A model generated the notes under the pieces. The model was not told the origin of the DNA and did no database searches. It saw only the letters and a program-made list of their open reading frames with translations. A stretch of DNA of 15,353 nt, taken from contig DAIETC010000065.1 in the NCBI GenBank assembly GCA_027345905.1, positions 1 through 15,353 of the forward strand, read 5' to 3'. A program made the position numbers and the translations under genes. The stretch comes from Kineosporiaceae bacterium (GTDB lineage: Bacteria > Actinomycetota > Actinomycetes > Actinomycetales > Angustibacteraceae). Shown here in pieces: positions 7,395 through 14,204 of this stretch; positions within the stretch are counted from its first letter, which is position 1, and the number at the start of each line of letters is the position of its first letter.

Positions 7395-7509
7395 CCGGGT
7401 GGCGGATCACTCACGTTTGCGGGTCGACGGCGTGTCGGGCCCCGGACGGGGTACGGTGGAGTGATCCTGCATCGAGCAGATGTAGGTCTACGAGTGAGCG
7501 GGAGGCGTC

Positions 7510-7812
7510 ATGGTGCTGCTTCGCCAAGAGATCGGCGACGTGCTGCGCGAGCAGCGGCAGCAGCAGAGCCGCACGCTGCGCGAGGTCTCGGCCGCCGCGC
7601 GGGTTTCGCTGGGCTACCTCAGTGAGGTCGAGCGTGGGCAGAAGGAAGCGTCCTCAGAGCTGCTCGCCTCGATCTGCGGTGCGCTCGACCTGCCCTTGTC
7701 GCGGGTCCTGCGTCAGGTCAGCGAGAAGGCCGCGGACGCAGAGCGGCTGGAGAGCGCCTTGACTGCGCTGCGTCGGGTGCCCGCCCGCGCGTCGTTGGTC
7801 AACGCCGCCTGA
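7510..7812 (+). CDS. clgR: ClgR-type XRE-family transcriptional regulator
   Basis: This 100-residue DNA-binding protein has an XRE/Cro helix-turn-helix at about 10-65. The segment T-L-R-E-V-S-A-A-A-R-V-S-L-G-Y-L-S-E-V-E is followed by R-G-Q-K-E-A-S-S-E-L-L, which is characteristic of ClgR. In actinobacteria ClgR activates clpP, clpC and lon genes and is itself removed by Clp proteolysis. The protein ends N-A-A, compatible with an Ala-Ala degron. GGGAGG lies 4 nt before ATG 7510, a good ribosome-binding site. A gene order pgsA-cinA-clgR is well known in the phylum. It is shorter at the C-terminus than the Streptomyces protein as remembered. No clear ClgR-box could be recognised upstream, so autoregulation is not shown. 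Confidence 0.9.
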   Translation: MVLLRQEIGDVLREQRQQQSRTLREVSAAARVSLGYLSEVERGQKEASSELLASICGALDLPLSRVLRQVSEKAADAERLESALTALRRVPARASLVNAA

Positions 7813-7876
7813 GCCAAGCCGCTCGGCGCACCGCGCCCCGCCCCGGTTCGTCCGTTCGTCCAGGAGGACGCCCAGC

Positions 7877-8692
7877 GTGAACATCGTGGTCTGCGTGAAA
7901 TTCGTGCCCGACGCCCAAAGTGAGCGCGGTTTCGAGCCCGGCGACCACACCACCGATCGCTTCGGGGTACCGGGACGTCTGTCCGAGCTGGACGAGTACG
8001 CCGTCGAAGCGGCGCTCACGCTGGCCACGGCCGGCGCCGACGCGCCAACCGGTGAGCCAGCTGGCCGGGTCACCGTCATGACGGTGGGACCACCTGCGGC
8101 CGCTGAGGCGATCAAGAAGGCCCTGCAGATGGGCGCGGACGCCGGGGTGCACGTCACGGACGAGGCCATCGCCGGCTCGGACGCTGCGGCGACCTCGCTG
8201 GTGCTCGCAGCCGCCATCCGCCGGATCGGCGAGGCGGCGCCGGTGGACTTGGTGCTGACCGGGATGGCTTCGACCGACGCGGTCATGAGCGTTGTGCCCG
8301 CCATGCTGGCCGAGCGGCTCGACCTGCCGCAGCTCACGTTGGCCTCCCAGCTGAGCATCGAGGGGGGGACGGCGAGCATCCGGCGCGACGGTGACCTCGC
8401 CAGCCAGACGGTCACCGCGGCGCTGCCGGCCCTGGTGAGCGTCACCGACCAGATCAACGAACCGCGCTATCCCTCGTTCAAAGGCATCATGGGCGCGAAG
8501 AAGAAGCCCGTGCAGACCTGGGGGATCGCCGACCTGGGACTGCGCGCGGACCAGGTGGGACTCGCGGCGTCCGCGACCGTCGTCGAGTCGATCACACCCC
8601 GGCCGCCGCGGCAGGCCGGCCAGGTCGTCAAGGACGATGGTGATGGTGGGCGCCAGCTCGCCGACTTCCTGCGCTCGCGAAAGTTCGTCTGA
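7877..8692 (+). CDS. etfB: Electron transfer flavoprotein beta subunit
   Basis: This is the 271-residue beta subunit of the soluble ETF heterodimer. ETF takes electrons from acyl-CoA and other dehydrogenases and passes them to the respiratory chain. The beginning N-I-V-V-C-V-K-F-V-P-D and the later V-S-V-T-D-Q-I-N-E-P-R-Y-P stretch with G-I-M-G-A-K-K-K (about 185-212) are the ETF-beta hallmarks. The alternate nucleotide-binding region A-I-K-K-A-L-Q-M-G-A-D lies around residue 80. GTG 7877 has AGGAGG at 7862-7867, a 9-nt spacing. It is followed by etfA after an 84-bp gap and is probably co-transcribed. Length is slightly above the usual 255-265. Confidence 0.95.
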   Translation: MNIVVCVKFVPDAQSERGFEPGDHTTDRFGVPGRLSELDEYAVEAALTLATAGADAPTGEPAGRVTVMTVGPPAAAEAIKKALQMGADAGVHVTDEAIAGSDAAATSLVLAAAIRRIGEAAPVDLVLTGMASTDAVMSVVPAMLAERLDLPQLTLASQLSIEGGTASIRRDGDLASQTVTAALPALVSVTDQINEPRYPSFKGIMGAKKKPVQTWGIADLGLRADQVGLAASATVVESITPRPPRQAGQVVKDDGDGGRQLADFLRSRKFV

Positions 8693-8776
8693 GCATGGCG
8701 AGCGCATGCGGGCGTTGACCTTCGGGGTCGCGTGCCAGCCAGCCGGGCTGGCCGCCACAAGTTGCAGGGAGCGCGA

Positions 8777-9724
8777 GTGAGCGAAGTTCTTGTCCTGGTC
8801 GACCACGTGGACGGTGCCGTGCGAAAGGCGACGACCGAGCTGCTCACGATTGCCGCGCGGGTGGGTGAGCCCTCAGCGGTGTACATCGGCACCGGGTTCC
8901 AGGACGCCGCGGCGACACTGGCGCGGTTCGGCGCCGTGAAGGCCTACCGGATCGAGTCACCCGACCTCACCGCTCATCTGGTGGCCCCCAGCGCCGAAGC
9001 GCTGGCCCAGCTGGTCGAGCGAACCCAGCCGGCCGCCGTCCTGCTTGCCAGCACCGCCGACGGCAAGGAGATCGCGGCCCGGTTGGCGCTGAAGATCGAC
9101 TCTGGGTTGATCACCGACGCCGTCGACGTCGACGCCGATCTGGTCACCACCCAGTCGGTGTTCGCCGGCGCGTACTCGGTGCGCGCCCGGGTGAGCCGCG
9201 GCACGCCGATCATCACCGTCAAGGCCAACTCCGTCACCGCCCAAGAGCGCCCTGGGGAGTGCGTCGACGAACAGTTCACCGCGGTGATCTCGCCCGGTGC
9301 GATGTCGGCGAGGATCACCGGGACCAGGCCGCGGCAAAAGAGCGGGCGTCCCGACCTGAGCGAGGCGGCCATCGTCGTGGCCGGCGGGCGTGGGACGAAC
9401 GGCGACTTCGGCCCGGTCGAGGCGTTCGCCGACACCCTTGGCGCGGCGGTCGGCGCCTCACGCGCCGCGGTCGACGCCGGCTGGTACCCGCACGCCAACC
9501 AGGTCGGACAGACCGGCAAGAGCGTCTCACCGCAGCTGTACGTCGCGGTCGGGATCTCCGGGGCCATCCAGCACCGGGCCGGTATGCAGACGTCCAAGAC
9601 GATCGTCGCGGTGAACAAGGACGCGGACGCGCCGATCTTCGAGCTGGCCGACTTCGGCGTCGTCGGTGATCTGTTCACCGTGCTGCCGCAGGCAACCACG
9701 CTGATCGAGCAGGCCAGGGGCTGA
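8777..9724 (+). CDS. etfA: Electron transfer flavoprotein alpha subunit
   Basis: This 315-residue alpha subunit carries the FAD of ETF. The N-terminal half (S-E-V-L-V-L-V-D-H) is the ETF domain shared with the beta subunit. The C-terminal FAD-binding half contains V-V-A-G-G-R-G (200-206), Q-V-G-Q-T-G-K-S-V (242-250) and S-G-A-I-Q-H-R-A-G-M (261-270). It also has V-N-K-D-A-D-A-P-I-F (279-288) and A-D-F-G-V-V-G-D-L (291-299), which hold the flavin and diphosphate. The frame is open 45 bp further upstream, but GTG 8777 is chosen because GGGAG lies just before it and because the family begins with (M)-S-E-V-L-V. Pairing with etfB confirms the call. Confidence 0.95.
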   Translation: MSEVLVLVDHVDGAVRKATTELLTIAARVGEPSAVYIGTGFQDAAATLARFGAVKAYRIESPDLTAHLVAPSAEALAQLVERTQPAAVLLASTADGKEIAARLALKIDSGLITDAVDVDADLVTTQSVFAGAYSVRARVSRGTPIITVKANSVTAQERPGECVDEQFTAVISPGAMSARITGTRPRQKSGRPDLSEAAIVVAGGRGTNGDFGPVEAFADTLGAAVGASRAAVDAGWYPHANQVGQTGKSVSPQLYVAVGISGAIQHRAGMQTSKTIVAVNKDADAPIFELADFGVVGDLFTVLPQATTLIEQARG

Positions 9725-9802
9725 GCGCCCGCCGATCCTCGCCCTGCGGGTGCTCGCCCGGTTCCGCCGTCCGGCGCCCCCTGGTGCGGCACAGAGGCCA
9801 AC

Positions 9803-9808
9803 TAGACT
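9803..9808 (+). promoter_or_regulatory. Candidate -10 box of the cysteine desulfurase gene (leaderless)
   Basis: TAGACT fits TANNNT and lies 7 nt before GTG 9816, so the transcript would start at the initiation codon. No Shine-Dalgarno sequence precedes this GTG. A -35 box is not evident. Confidence 0.55.
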
Positions 9809-9815
9809 GCCTCTC

Positions 9816-11078
9816 GTGACGGTGTTTGGGGACCAGGTAGGGCGCCCGGACGCTGCGGCGTCTGCCCCCGCTGTCCAGGGGGCGCCCTCGGGCCGTGCGG
9901 TCTATCTGGACCACGCGGCCAACACGCCGATGGTGCCGGCGGCGATCGAGGCTATGCTGGCCGAGCTGGCGGTGGTCGGCAACGCCTCCTCGCTGCACGG
10001 CGCCGGACGCCGGGCCCGCCGGGTGGTCGAGGAGTCGCGTGAGCAGCTGGCGGCGGCCGTCGGAGCCAGCCCGGGCGAGGTCGTGTTCACCAGCGGGGGC
10101 ACCGAGTCGGACAACCTCGCGGTCAAGGGCACCTTCGCCGCCCGCCGAGCGCGGGACCCACGTCGGCGGCGCATCCTGGTGAGCGCGATCGAACACCATG
10201 CGGTGCTGGACAGCGCGCAGTGGCTCGCCGAGCACAGCGACGCCGAGGTCGTCTGGCTGCCCGTCGACCGGTGGGGGCGGCTCGACCCGGACGCGCTGCG
10301 CGAGCAGATTGCGGTGGATCCGGCTTCCGTGGCCCTGGTGAGCGTGATGTGGGCCAACAACGAGGTCGGCACGATCCAGCCGATCGCCGAGGTCGTGCAG
10401 CTGGCCCACGAGCACGCGATCCCGGTGCACACCGACGCGGTGCAGGCGGTGGGACAGGTGCCGGTGGACTTCGCCGGCACCGGCGTCGACCTGCTCACCT
10501 TCACCGGGCACAAGCTCGGCGGCCCGCTGGGCGTTGGCGTGCTCCTGGCGGTCCGCGGGGCGGCGCTGACACCGCTGCTGCACGGCGGTGGCCAAGAGCG
10601 CCAGGTGCGCAGCGGCACGCTCGACGTCCCATCCGTGCGTGCCCTCGCCGTGGCCACCGAGCTCGCGGTGCGGCAGATACCGCAGACGTCCGTGCGGCTG
10701 CGCGCCTTGCGCGACCAGCTCATGCACGGTGTGCTGGCCGGTGTGCCCGACGTCATGGTGCACGGTGACCTCAGCCCGCAGGGCCGGCTGGCGGGCAACC
10801 TGAGCCTGGGCCTGTCGGGCTGCGACGGCGACTCGCTGCTGTACCTGCTGGACGCCAAGGGCGTCCAGTGCTCGACGGGCTCGGCGTGCCAGGCCGGAGT
10901 CCCGCAGCCAAGTCACGTCCTGCTCGCCATGGGGGTGCCCGAGTCGGTGCTCAGCGGCTCGTTGCGGCTGTCGCTGGGCCACACCACCACCCAAGGTGAC
11001 ATCGACGCCGCCCTTGCCGTGCTGCCGGACGCCGTGGCCCGGGCCCGCGGGGCCAGCCTGAGCGCTCGGGCCGGCTGA
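9816..11078 (+). CDS. Cysteine desulfurase (NifS/IscS family)
   Basis: This 420-residue PLP enzyme removes sulfur from L-cysteine as a protein persulfide. The chain shows V-Y-L-D-H-A-A-N-T-P (29-38) and the cofactor contacts T-S-G-G-T-E-S-D-N (92-100). It also shows E-H-H-A-V (126-130), H-T-D-A-V-Q (205-210), the PLP lysine K233 in T-G-H-K-L-G-G-P, and the active-site cysteine C358 in C-S-T-G-S-A-C-Q-A-G. All catalytic residues are present. The first 27 residues are variable and may be an extension; GTG 9816 is used because of the leaderless -10 box. mnmA follows 25 bp downstream, which argues that the sulfur goes mainly to tRNA 2-thiouridine, with Fe-S assembly as another possible use. SufS-type enzymes have a different active-site loop. 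Confidence 0.93.
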   Translation: MTVFGDQVGRPDAAASAPAVQGAPSGRAVYLDHAANTPMVPAAIEAMLAELAVVGNASSLHGAGRRARRVVEESREQLAAAVGASPGEVVFTSGGTESDNLAVKGTFAARRARDPRRRRILVSAIEHHAVLDSAQWLAEHSDAEVVWLPVDRWGRLDPDALREQIAVDPASVALVSVMWANNEVGTIQPIAEVVQLAHEHAIPVHTDAVQAVGQVPVDFAGTGVDLLTFTGHKLGGPLGVGVLLAVRGAALTPLLHGGGQERQVRSGTLDVPSVRALAVATELAVRQIPQTSVRLRALRDQLMHGVLAGVPDVMVHGDLSPQGRLAGNLSLGLSGCDGDSLLYLLDAKGVQCSTGSACQAGVPQPSHVLLAMGVPESVLSGSLRLSLGHTTTQGDIDAALAVLPDAVARARGASLSARAG

Positions 11079-11090
11079 CGGTGACCGTCA
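11076..11090. promoter_or_regulatory. 15-bp palindrome between cysteine desulfurase and mnmA
   Basis: TGACGGT-G-ACCGTCA is a perfect inverted repeat that begins at the desulfurase stop codon and ends 13 nt before the mnmA ATG. It could be a protein site or form a small hairpin near the mnmA ribosome-binding site (GAAGG, 11094-11098). Its role is unknown. Confidence 0.35.
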
Positions 11091-11103
11091 CCAGAAGGTC
11101 CGC

Positions 11104-12183
11104 ATGAGAGTGCTGGCCGCGATGAGCGGTGGGGTCGACTCGGCCGTGGCCGCGGCCCGCGCCGTCGAGGCGGGGCACGAGGTGGTCGGGGTGCACCTTG
11201 CGCTCTCGCGTACCCGAGCGGCGGTGCGCACCGGCGCCCGCGGGTGCTGCACCGTCGATGACGCTCATGATGCCCGGCGGGCGGCCGACGTTCTCGGCGT
11301 CCCGTTCTACGTCTGGGACCTGTCCGAGCGGTTCGCCGCCGACGTCGTCGACGACTTCGTGGCGCAGTACGCCGCCGGCCGCACACCCAACCCGTGCCTA
11401 CGCTGCAACGAAAAGATCAAGTTCAGCGCGCTGCTCGACAAGGGGGTCGCGCTCGGGTTCGATGCGCTGTGCACCGGCCACTATGCCCGCATCGAACGGA
11501 CCTCGCGCGGCGCCGAGCTGCACCGCGCCGCCGACCCGGCCAAGGACCAGTCGTACGTCCTCGGCGTTTTGACAGGTGAGCAGCTGGGGCGCGCGATGTT
11601 CCCGCTTGGGGACAGCCTGAAGTCCGACGTCCGGGCGCAGGCGGTGCGCCGTGGCCTCGCGGTGGCTGACAAGCCGGACAGCCACGACATCTGCTTCATC
11701 CCCGATGGGGACACTCAAGGGTGGCTGCGTGAGCGTCTGGGCACGCGCGCCGGCGCAATCCGCGACGAGACCGGCGAGCTGGTGGGCAGCCACCAGGGCA
11801 CCTACGGATACACCGTGGGCCAGCGCAAGGGACTGCGGATCGGCCGGCCGGCCGCCGACGGACGTCCGCGGTACGTCCTGGACGTGCAACCGGCGAGCGG
11901 CACGGTTGTCGTGGGCCCGGTCGAGCGTCTGGACGTCCGGCGGGTATGGGGCACCTCAGCGCGCTGGTGCGCGCAGGCGCCCTCTGGGCCGGTTCGGGTG
12001 CACGTCCAGGTGCGGGCGCACGGCACGGCGGTGCCTGCCTTGGCCCAGGTCAGGGGTACGGGTCACGAGGTCGAGGTCGAGCTCGACGAGCAGCCGCTGC
12101 GCGGGGTCGCACCGGGCCAAGCGCTGGTGTTGTACGACGGCACCCGGGTGCTCGGCTCGGCCACCGTGTCCCGTTCCGCCTGA
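11104..12183 (+). CDS. mnmA: tRNA-specific 2-thiouridylase MnmA
   Basis: This 359-residue ATP-dependent thiolase converts wobble uridine 34 to 2-thiouridine in tRNA-Glu, -Gln and -Lys. The PP-loop SGGVDS is at 8-13. T-P-N-P-C-L-R-C-N-E-K-I-K-F contains the predicted nucleophile C101 and S-H-D-I-C-F-I-P contains the persulfide cysteine C197. The G-H-Y-A-R and K-D-Q-S-Y-V-L blocks are also present. The C-terminal beta-barrel domain (about 215-359) has Y-T-V-G-Q-R-K-G-L. ATG 11104 has GAAGG 5 nt upstream. It follows the cysteine desulfurase that is the likely sulfur donor. An E-x-G-H-E-V-V-G-V-H start and a G-C-C-T-V-D-D-A-H-D insertion are as in actinobacterial MnmA. Confidence 0.95.
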   Translation: MRVLAAMSGGVDSAVAAARAVEAGHEVVGVHLALSRTRAAVRTGARGCCTVDDAHDARRAADVLGVPFYVWDLSERFAADVVDDFVAQYAAGRTPNPCLRCNEKIKFSALLDKGVALGFDALCTGHYARIERTSRGAELHRAADPAKDQSYVLGVLTGEQLGRAMFPLGDSLKSDVRAQAVRRGLAVADKPDSHDICFIPDGDTQGWLRERLGTRAGAIRDETGELVGSHQGTYGYTVGQRKGLRIGRPAADGRPRYVLDVQPASGTVVVGPVERLDVRRVWGTSARWCAQAPSGPVRVHVQVRAHGTAVPALAQVRGTGHEVEVELDEQPLRGVAPGQALVLYDGTRVLGSATVSRSA

Positions 12184-12358
12184 GGCGGGTCAGGCGCGGA
12201 CCTGCGTCGTCAGGTGCATGTCGACGGCGCGTTGCAAGCGCCTGGTCGACCGTGCTGGTGCTGGTTCCTGGCGGCAGGGGTTCACTGAGGCTGGCGCCGT
12301 CTCGCGCCGGGCTGACCTGGCCGAAGTGGTGAGCGCGCAGAACCGGTGCGAGCAGCCG

Positions 12359-12390
12359 GCGTACGGCGAGACGACACGAGCGCCGTACGC
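12359..12390. promoter_or_regulatory. Perfect 10-bp inverted repeat over the metE-like promoter
   Basis: GCGTACGGCG (12359-12368) and CGCCGTACGC (12381-12390) are exact reverse complements separated by 12 nt. Their centres are 22 bp apart, about two helical turns. The right arm covers the proposed -10 box and the left arm lies where the -35 box should be. This is the geometry of a repressor operator. The rest of the 216-bp gap after mnmA shows no gene. Confidence 0.55.
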
Positions 12391-12391
12391 T
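12386..12391 (+). promoter_or_regulatory. Candidate -10 box of the metE-like gene (leaderless)
   Basis: TACGCT fits TANNNT and lies 8 nt before GTG 12400. The lack of a Shine-Dalgarno sequence upstream supports a leaderless transcript. GTG 12394 is too close to the box to be a leaderless start. Confidence 0.45.
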
Positions 12392-12399
12392 CAGTGACC

Positions 12400-13431
12400 G
12401 TGGAGTCAGTGGCTGTTGAGCATGTGGCTGTGGCGCAGGACACGCAGGCTATCGCGACCGGTATCGGCTCCTGGCCCGGCACCGACGTCGCCGAGGCGCT
12501 GCGCGTGGTGGTCGGTGAGCTGGCGGACTTGCCCTACCTGCCCGAGCTGCCCGCCCGCGGCCCTGGAGCGGACCTGGTGGGCCGGGCAGCGGCGCGGCTG
12601 GTGGACCTCCCGGTCGACCTGCAGCCGTCGGGTTGGCGCCTGGTGGGCCGACCGGGGCGTGACCAGGCCCGCGCCGCTGCGTTCTGGCGTGAGGACCTCG
12701 ACCGGATGGCGCACGCCTTCGAGGGTCGGACCGGCCCGCTGAAGATCCAGCTGGCCGGGCCGTACACGCTCGGGGCTTGCCTGTGGCTACCTCGCGGCGA
12801 CCGCGCGCTGAGCGATCCGGGCGCCCGGCGTGACCTGGTGGACTCGACGGCCGTGGCCCTCGCAGAGCTGGTAGCCGAGGTCCGCCGGCTCGTGCCCGGC
12901 GCGTCGCCGGTCGTGCAGCTGGACGAGCCAGCGCTGCCCGCGGTGCTCGGTGGCCGGCTGCGATCGGCGTCCGGCTTCGGCGTGCTGCGCGCGGTGCCAC
13001 CGGCTGAGGTGCGCGATGGCCTGAGCGCGGTCTTGGCCGCCGCCCGCGCGGCAGGCGCCAGCACGTGCGTGCATTGTTGCGCGGACGACGTCCCCGTGGG
13101 GCTGTTGCAGCAGGCGGGCGCGGGTGCCATCTCGCTTGACACCTCAGTTCTGCGACCTGGCGACTGGGACTCGCTGGCCGAGGCGATCGAACAAGGCGTC
13201 CGGCTGTGGGCGGGAATCCTGCCCACTCGCGGCGAGTTGCCGGGTGCTTCAGCGGCCGCGACCAGCCTGGCCCGGACCTGGCGGGAGGTCGGACTGTCGC
13301 CCGAGCGGCTGCGTGAGGTGGTCATCACACCCAGTTGTGGCCTGGTCGGTCATGGTCCGGACGAGGCTCGGGCCACGCTGACGCGGGCAGTGGAGGTCGC
13401 GAGGGTGCTCACCGAGCTGTCAGGGGAGTAG
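12400..13431 (+). CDS. MetE-like cobalamin-independent methionine synthase family protein
   Basis: This 343-residue protein resembles the C-terminal catalytic barrel of MetE without the N-terminal half, as in archaeal and some actinobacterial homologues. Family features are A-T-G-I-G-S-W-P-G-T-D (18-29), I-Q-L-A-G-P-Y-T-L (116-124) and L-D-E-P-A-L-P (174-180), which has the substrate-binding Asp. Zinc-site candidates are H225 and C227 in V-H-C-C, and C313 in T-P-S-C-G-L. Where MetE has a zinc-ligand Glu (I-T-I-E-T-S), this protein has I-S-L-D-T-S with D247. It may move methyl groups to homocysteine or a related thiol; the methyl donor is not known. GTG 12400 is preferred for its leaderless -10 box. 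GTG 12394, 12409 and 12346 are in frame too. The stop lies 5 bp from a recombinase remnant. Confidence 0.82.
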   Translation: MESVAVEHVAVAQDTQAIATGIGSWPGTDVAEALRVVVGELADLPYLPELPARGPGADLVGRAAARLVDLPVDLQPSGWRLVGRPGRDQARAAAFWREDLDRMAHAFEGRTGPLKIQLAGPYTLGACLWLPRGDRALSDPGARRDLVDSTAVALAELVAEVRRLVPGASPVVQLDEPALPAVLGGRLRSASGFGVLRAVPPAEVRDGLSAVLAAARAAGASTCVHCCADDVPVGLLQQAGAGAISLDTSVLRPGDWDSLAEAIEQGVRLWAGILPTRGELPGASAAATSLARTWREVGLSPERLREVVITPSCGLVGHGPDEARATLTRAVEVARVLTELSGE

Positions 13432-13435
13432 CTGC

Positions 13436-13591
13436 ACCACCAACGCGATCCTCTGCCCGTGCGTGAGCCAGACCCTGTCGGGTGTTTTCCCTGATCGTGT
13501 CCACACGCAACTGCGCGAACACCGCCACGTTGCCGAACAACGCACGCCCCATCGGCGTCGTGGTGTCAATGTCCGGCTCGGTCAAGCTCTT
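13436..13591 (-). pseudogene. Remnant of a second serine recombinase
   Basis: The minus strand encodes, without a stop, 52 codons that match the middle of the adjacent recombinase. They include S-L-T-E-P-D-I-D-T-T-T-P-M-G, V-A-V-F-A-Q-L-R-V-D-T-I-R-E-N-T, G-L-A-H-A-R and R-V-G-G. The neighbour reads S-L-T-E-P-F-L-D-V-D-T-S-T-P-M-G, with a two-codon length difference, and L-A-Q-L-R-V-A-T-I-R-E-N-T. The catalytic N-terminus and the C-terminal helix-turn-helix are missing. After R-V-G-G the frame runs into the metE-like gene antisense and stops. The divergence from the neighbour shows that this is a separate relative, not a recent copy. The stretch 13432-13611 holds nothing else recognisable. 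Confidence 0.82.
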
Positions 13592-13611
13592 GATGGGATG
13601 TGCCAGTGCCG

Positions 13612-14181
13612 CTATCCAGTGGCCTCGGCCGGCGCGTCCTGGTCGTTTTTGGCCAGGGCTCGCGCGACCGACGACTTGCCGACACCCAGCACCCGCGCGA
13701 TGTGCACGATGCTGTCCCCGTTCTCGCGCATCTGCACTGCCGCCGCAGTGCGCTCGGGTGTCATCACCGACGGCCGGCCGCCGACGCGGCCCTGGGTGCG
13801 AGCATGCGCGAGGCCGAGACGTGTGTTCTCGCGGATCGTGGCGACGCGAAGCTGCGCGAGCACCGCCAGGATGCCGACGATCGCCTCCCCCATCGGCGTC
13901 GAGGTGTCGACGTCGAGGAACGGCTCGGTGAGGCTGCGCAGGCGCACACCGCGCCGGCCAAGATCACGGATCAGCTCGATGGCCATCTGCTCGGTACCGG
14001 CGATGCGGTCGAGCGCCCGGATCACGAGCGTGTCGCCGGGACGCAGGTAGTCCATGCAGGCACGCCACTGCGGCCGGTCGGTGATCCGGCTCGACTCTCC
14101 GTCGTCGACGAACACCCGCACCGCTCCGGCTGCACGCAGCTCGGCCTCCTGCGCCGCCGGGTTCTGCTCCCGGGTGCTCAC
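13612..14181 (-). CDS. Small serine recombinase (resolvase/invertase family), start disrupted
   Basis: These 189 codons encode a small serine recombinase that would cut and rejoin DNA at short sites. Visible parts are S-T-R-E-Q-N (the catalytic Ser is codon 2 here), Y-L-R-P-G-D-T-L-V, L-D-R-I-A-G-T-E, the long E helix I-R-E-N-T-R-L-G-L-A-H-A-R, R-V-G-G-R-P, and a C-terminal helix-turn-helix at about 142-178. In frame, the DNA upstream still encodes V-I-G-Y-A-R-V before S-T-R-E-Q, the family's first strand, up to 14199. However, it has no ATG, GTG or TTG there. An ATG at 14201 is one base out of frame and runs into a TGA overlapping GTG 14181. From GTG 14181 the Tyr and Arg of G-Y-A-R are lost, so the product may be inactive. 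It follows fic by 23 nt. Confidence 0.8.
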   Translation of the reverse strand: MSTREQNPAAQEAELRAAGAVRVFVDDGESSRITDRPQWRACMDYLRPGDTLVIRALDRIAGTEQMAIELIRDLGRRGVRLRSLTEPFLDVDTSTPMGEAIVGILAVLAQLRVATIRENTRLGLAHARTQGRVGGRPSVMTPERTAAAVQMRENGDSIVHIARVLGVGKSSVARALAKNDQDAPAEATG

Positions 14182-14204
14182 CCGGGCGTAGCCGATGACA
14201 TTGC

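Noticed and set aside
7395..7509. ClgR autoregulatory box or stress sigma-factor promoter upstream of clgR
   Set aside because: Only loose matches were seen (a TTTGCG...GCG segment and a GTAG-gt-CTAC repeat); neither fits the known patterns well enough to report.
8071..8086. 16-bp perfect palindrome CACCGTCATGACGGTG inside etfB
   Set aside because: It lies within the conserved coding segment V-T-V-M-T-V, far from any promoter, so codon constraints plus chance explain it adequately.
12184..12358. Methionine/SAM riboswitch before the metE-like gene
   Set aside because: The proposed transcription start is at the GTG, leaving no leader RNA, and no SAM-type paired elements were recognised.
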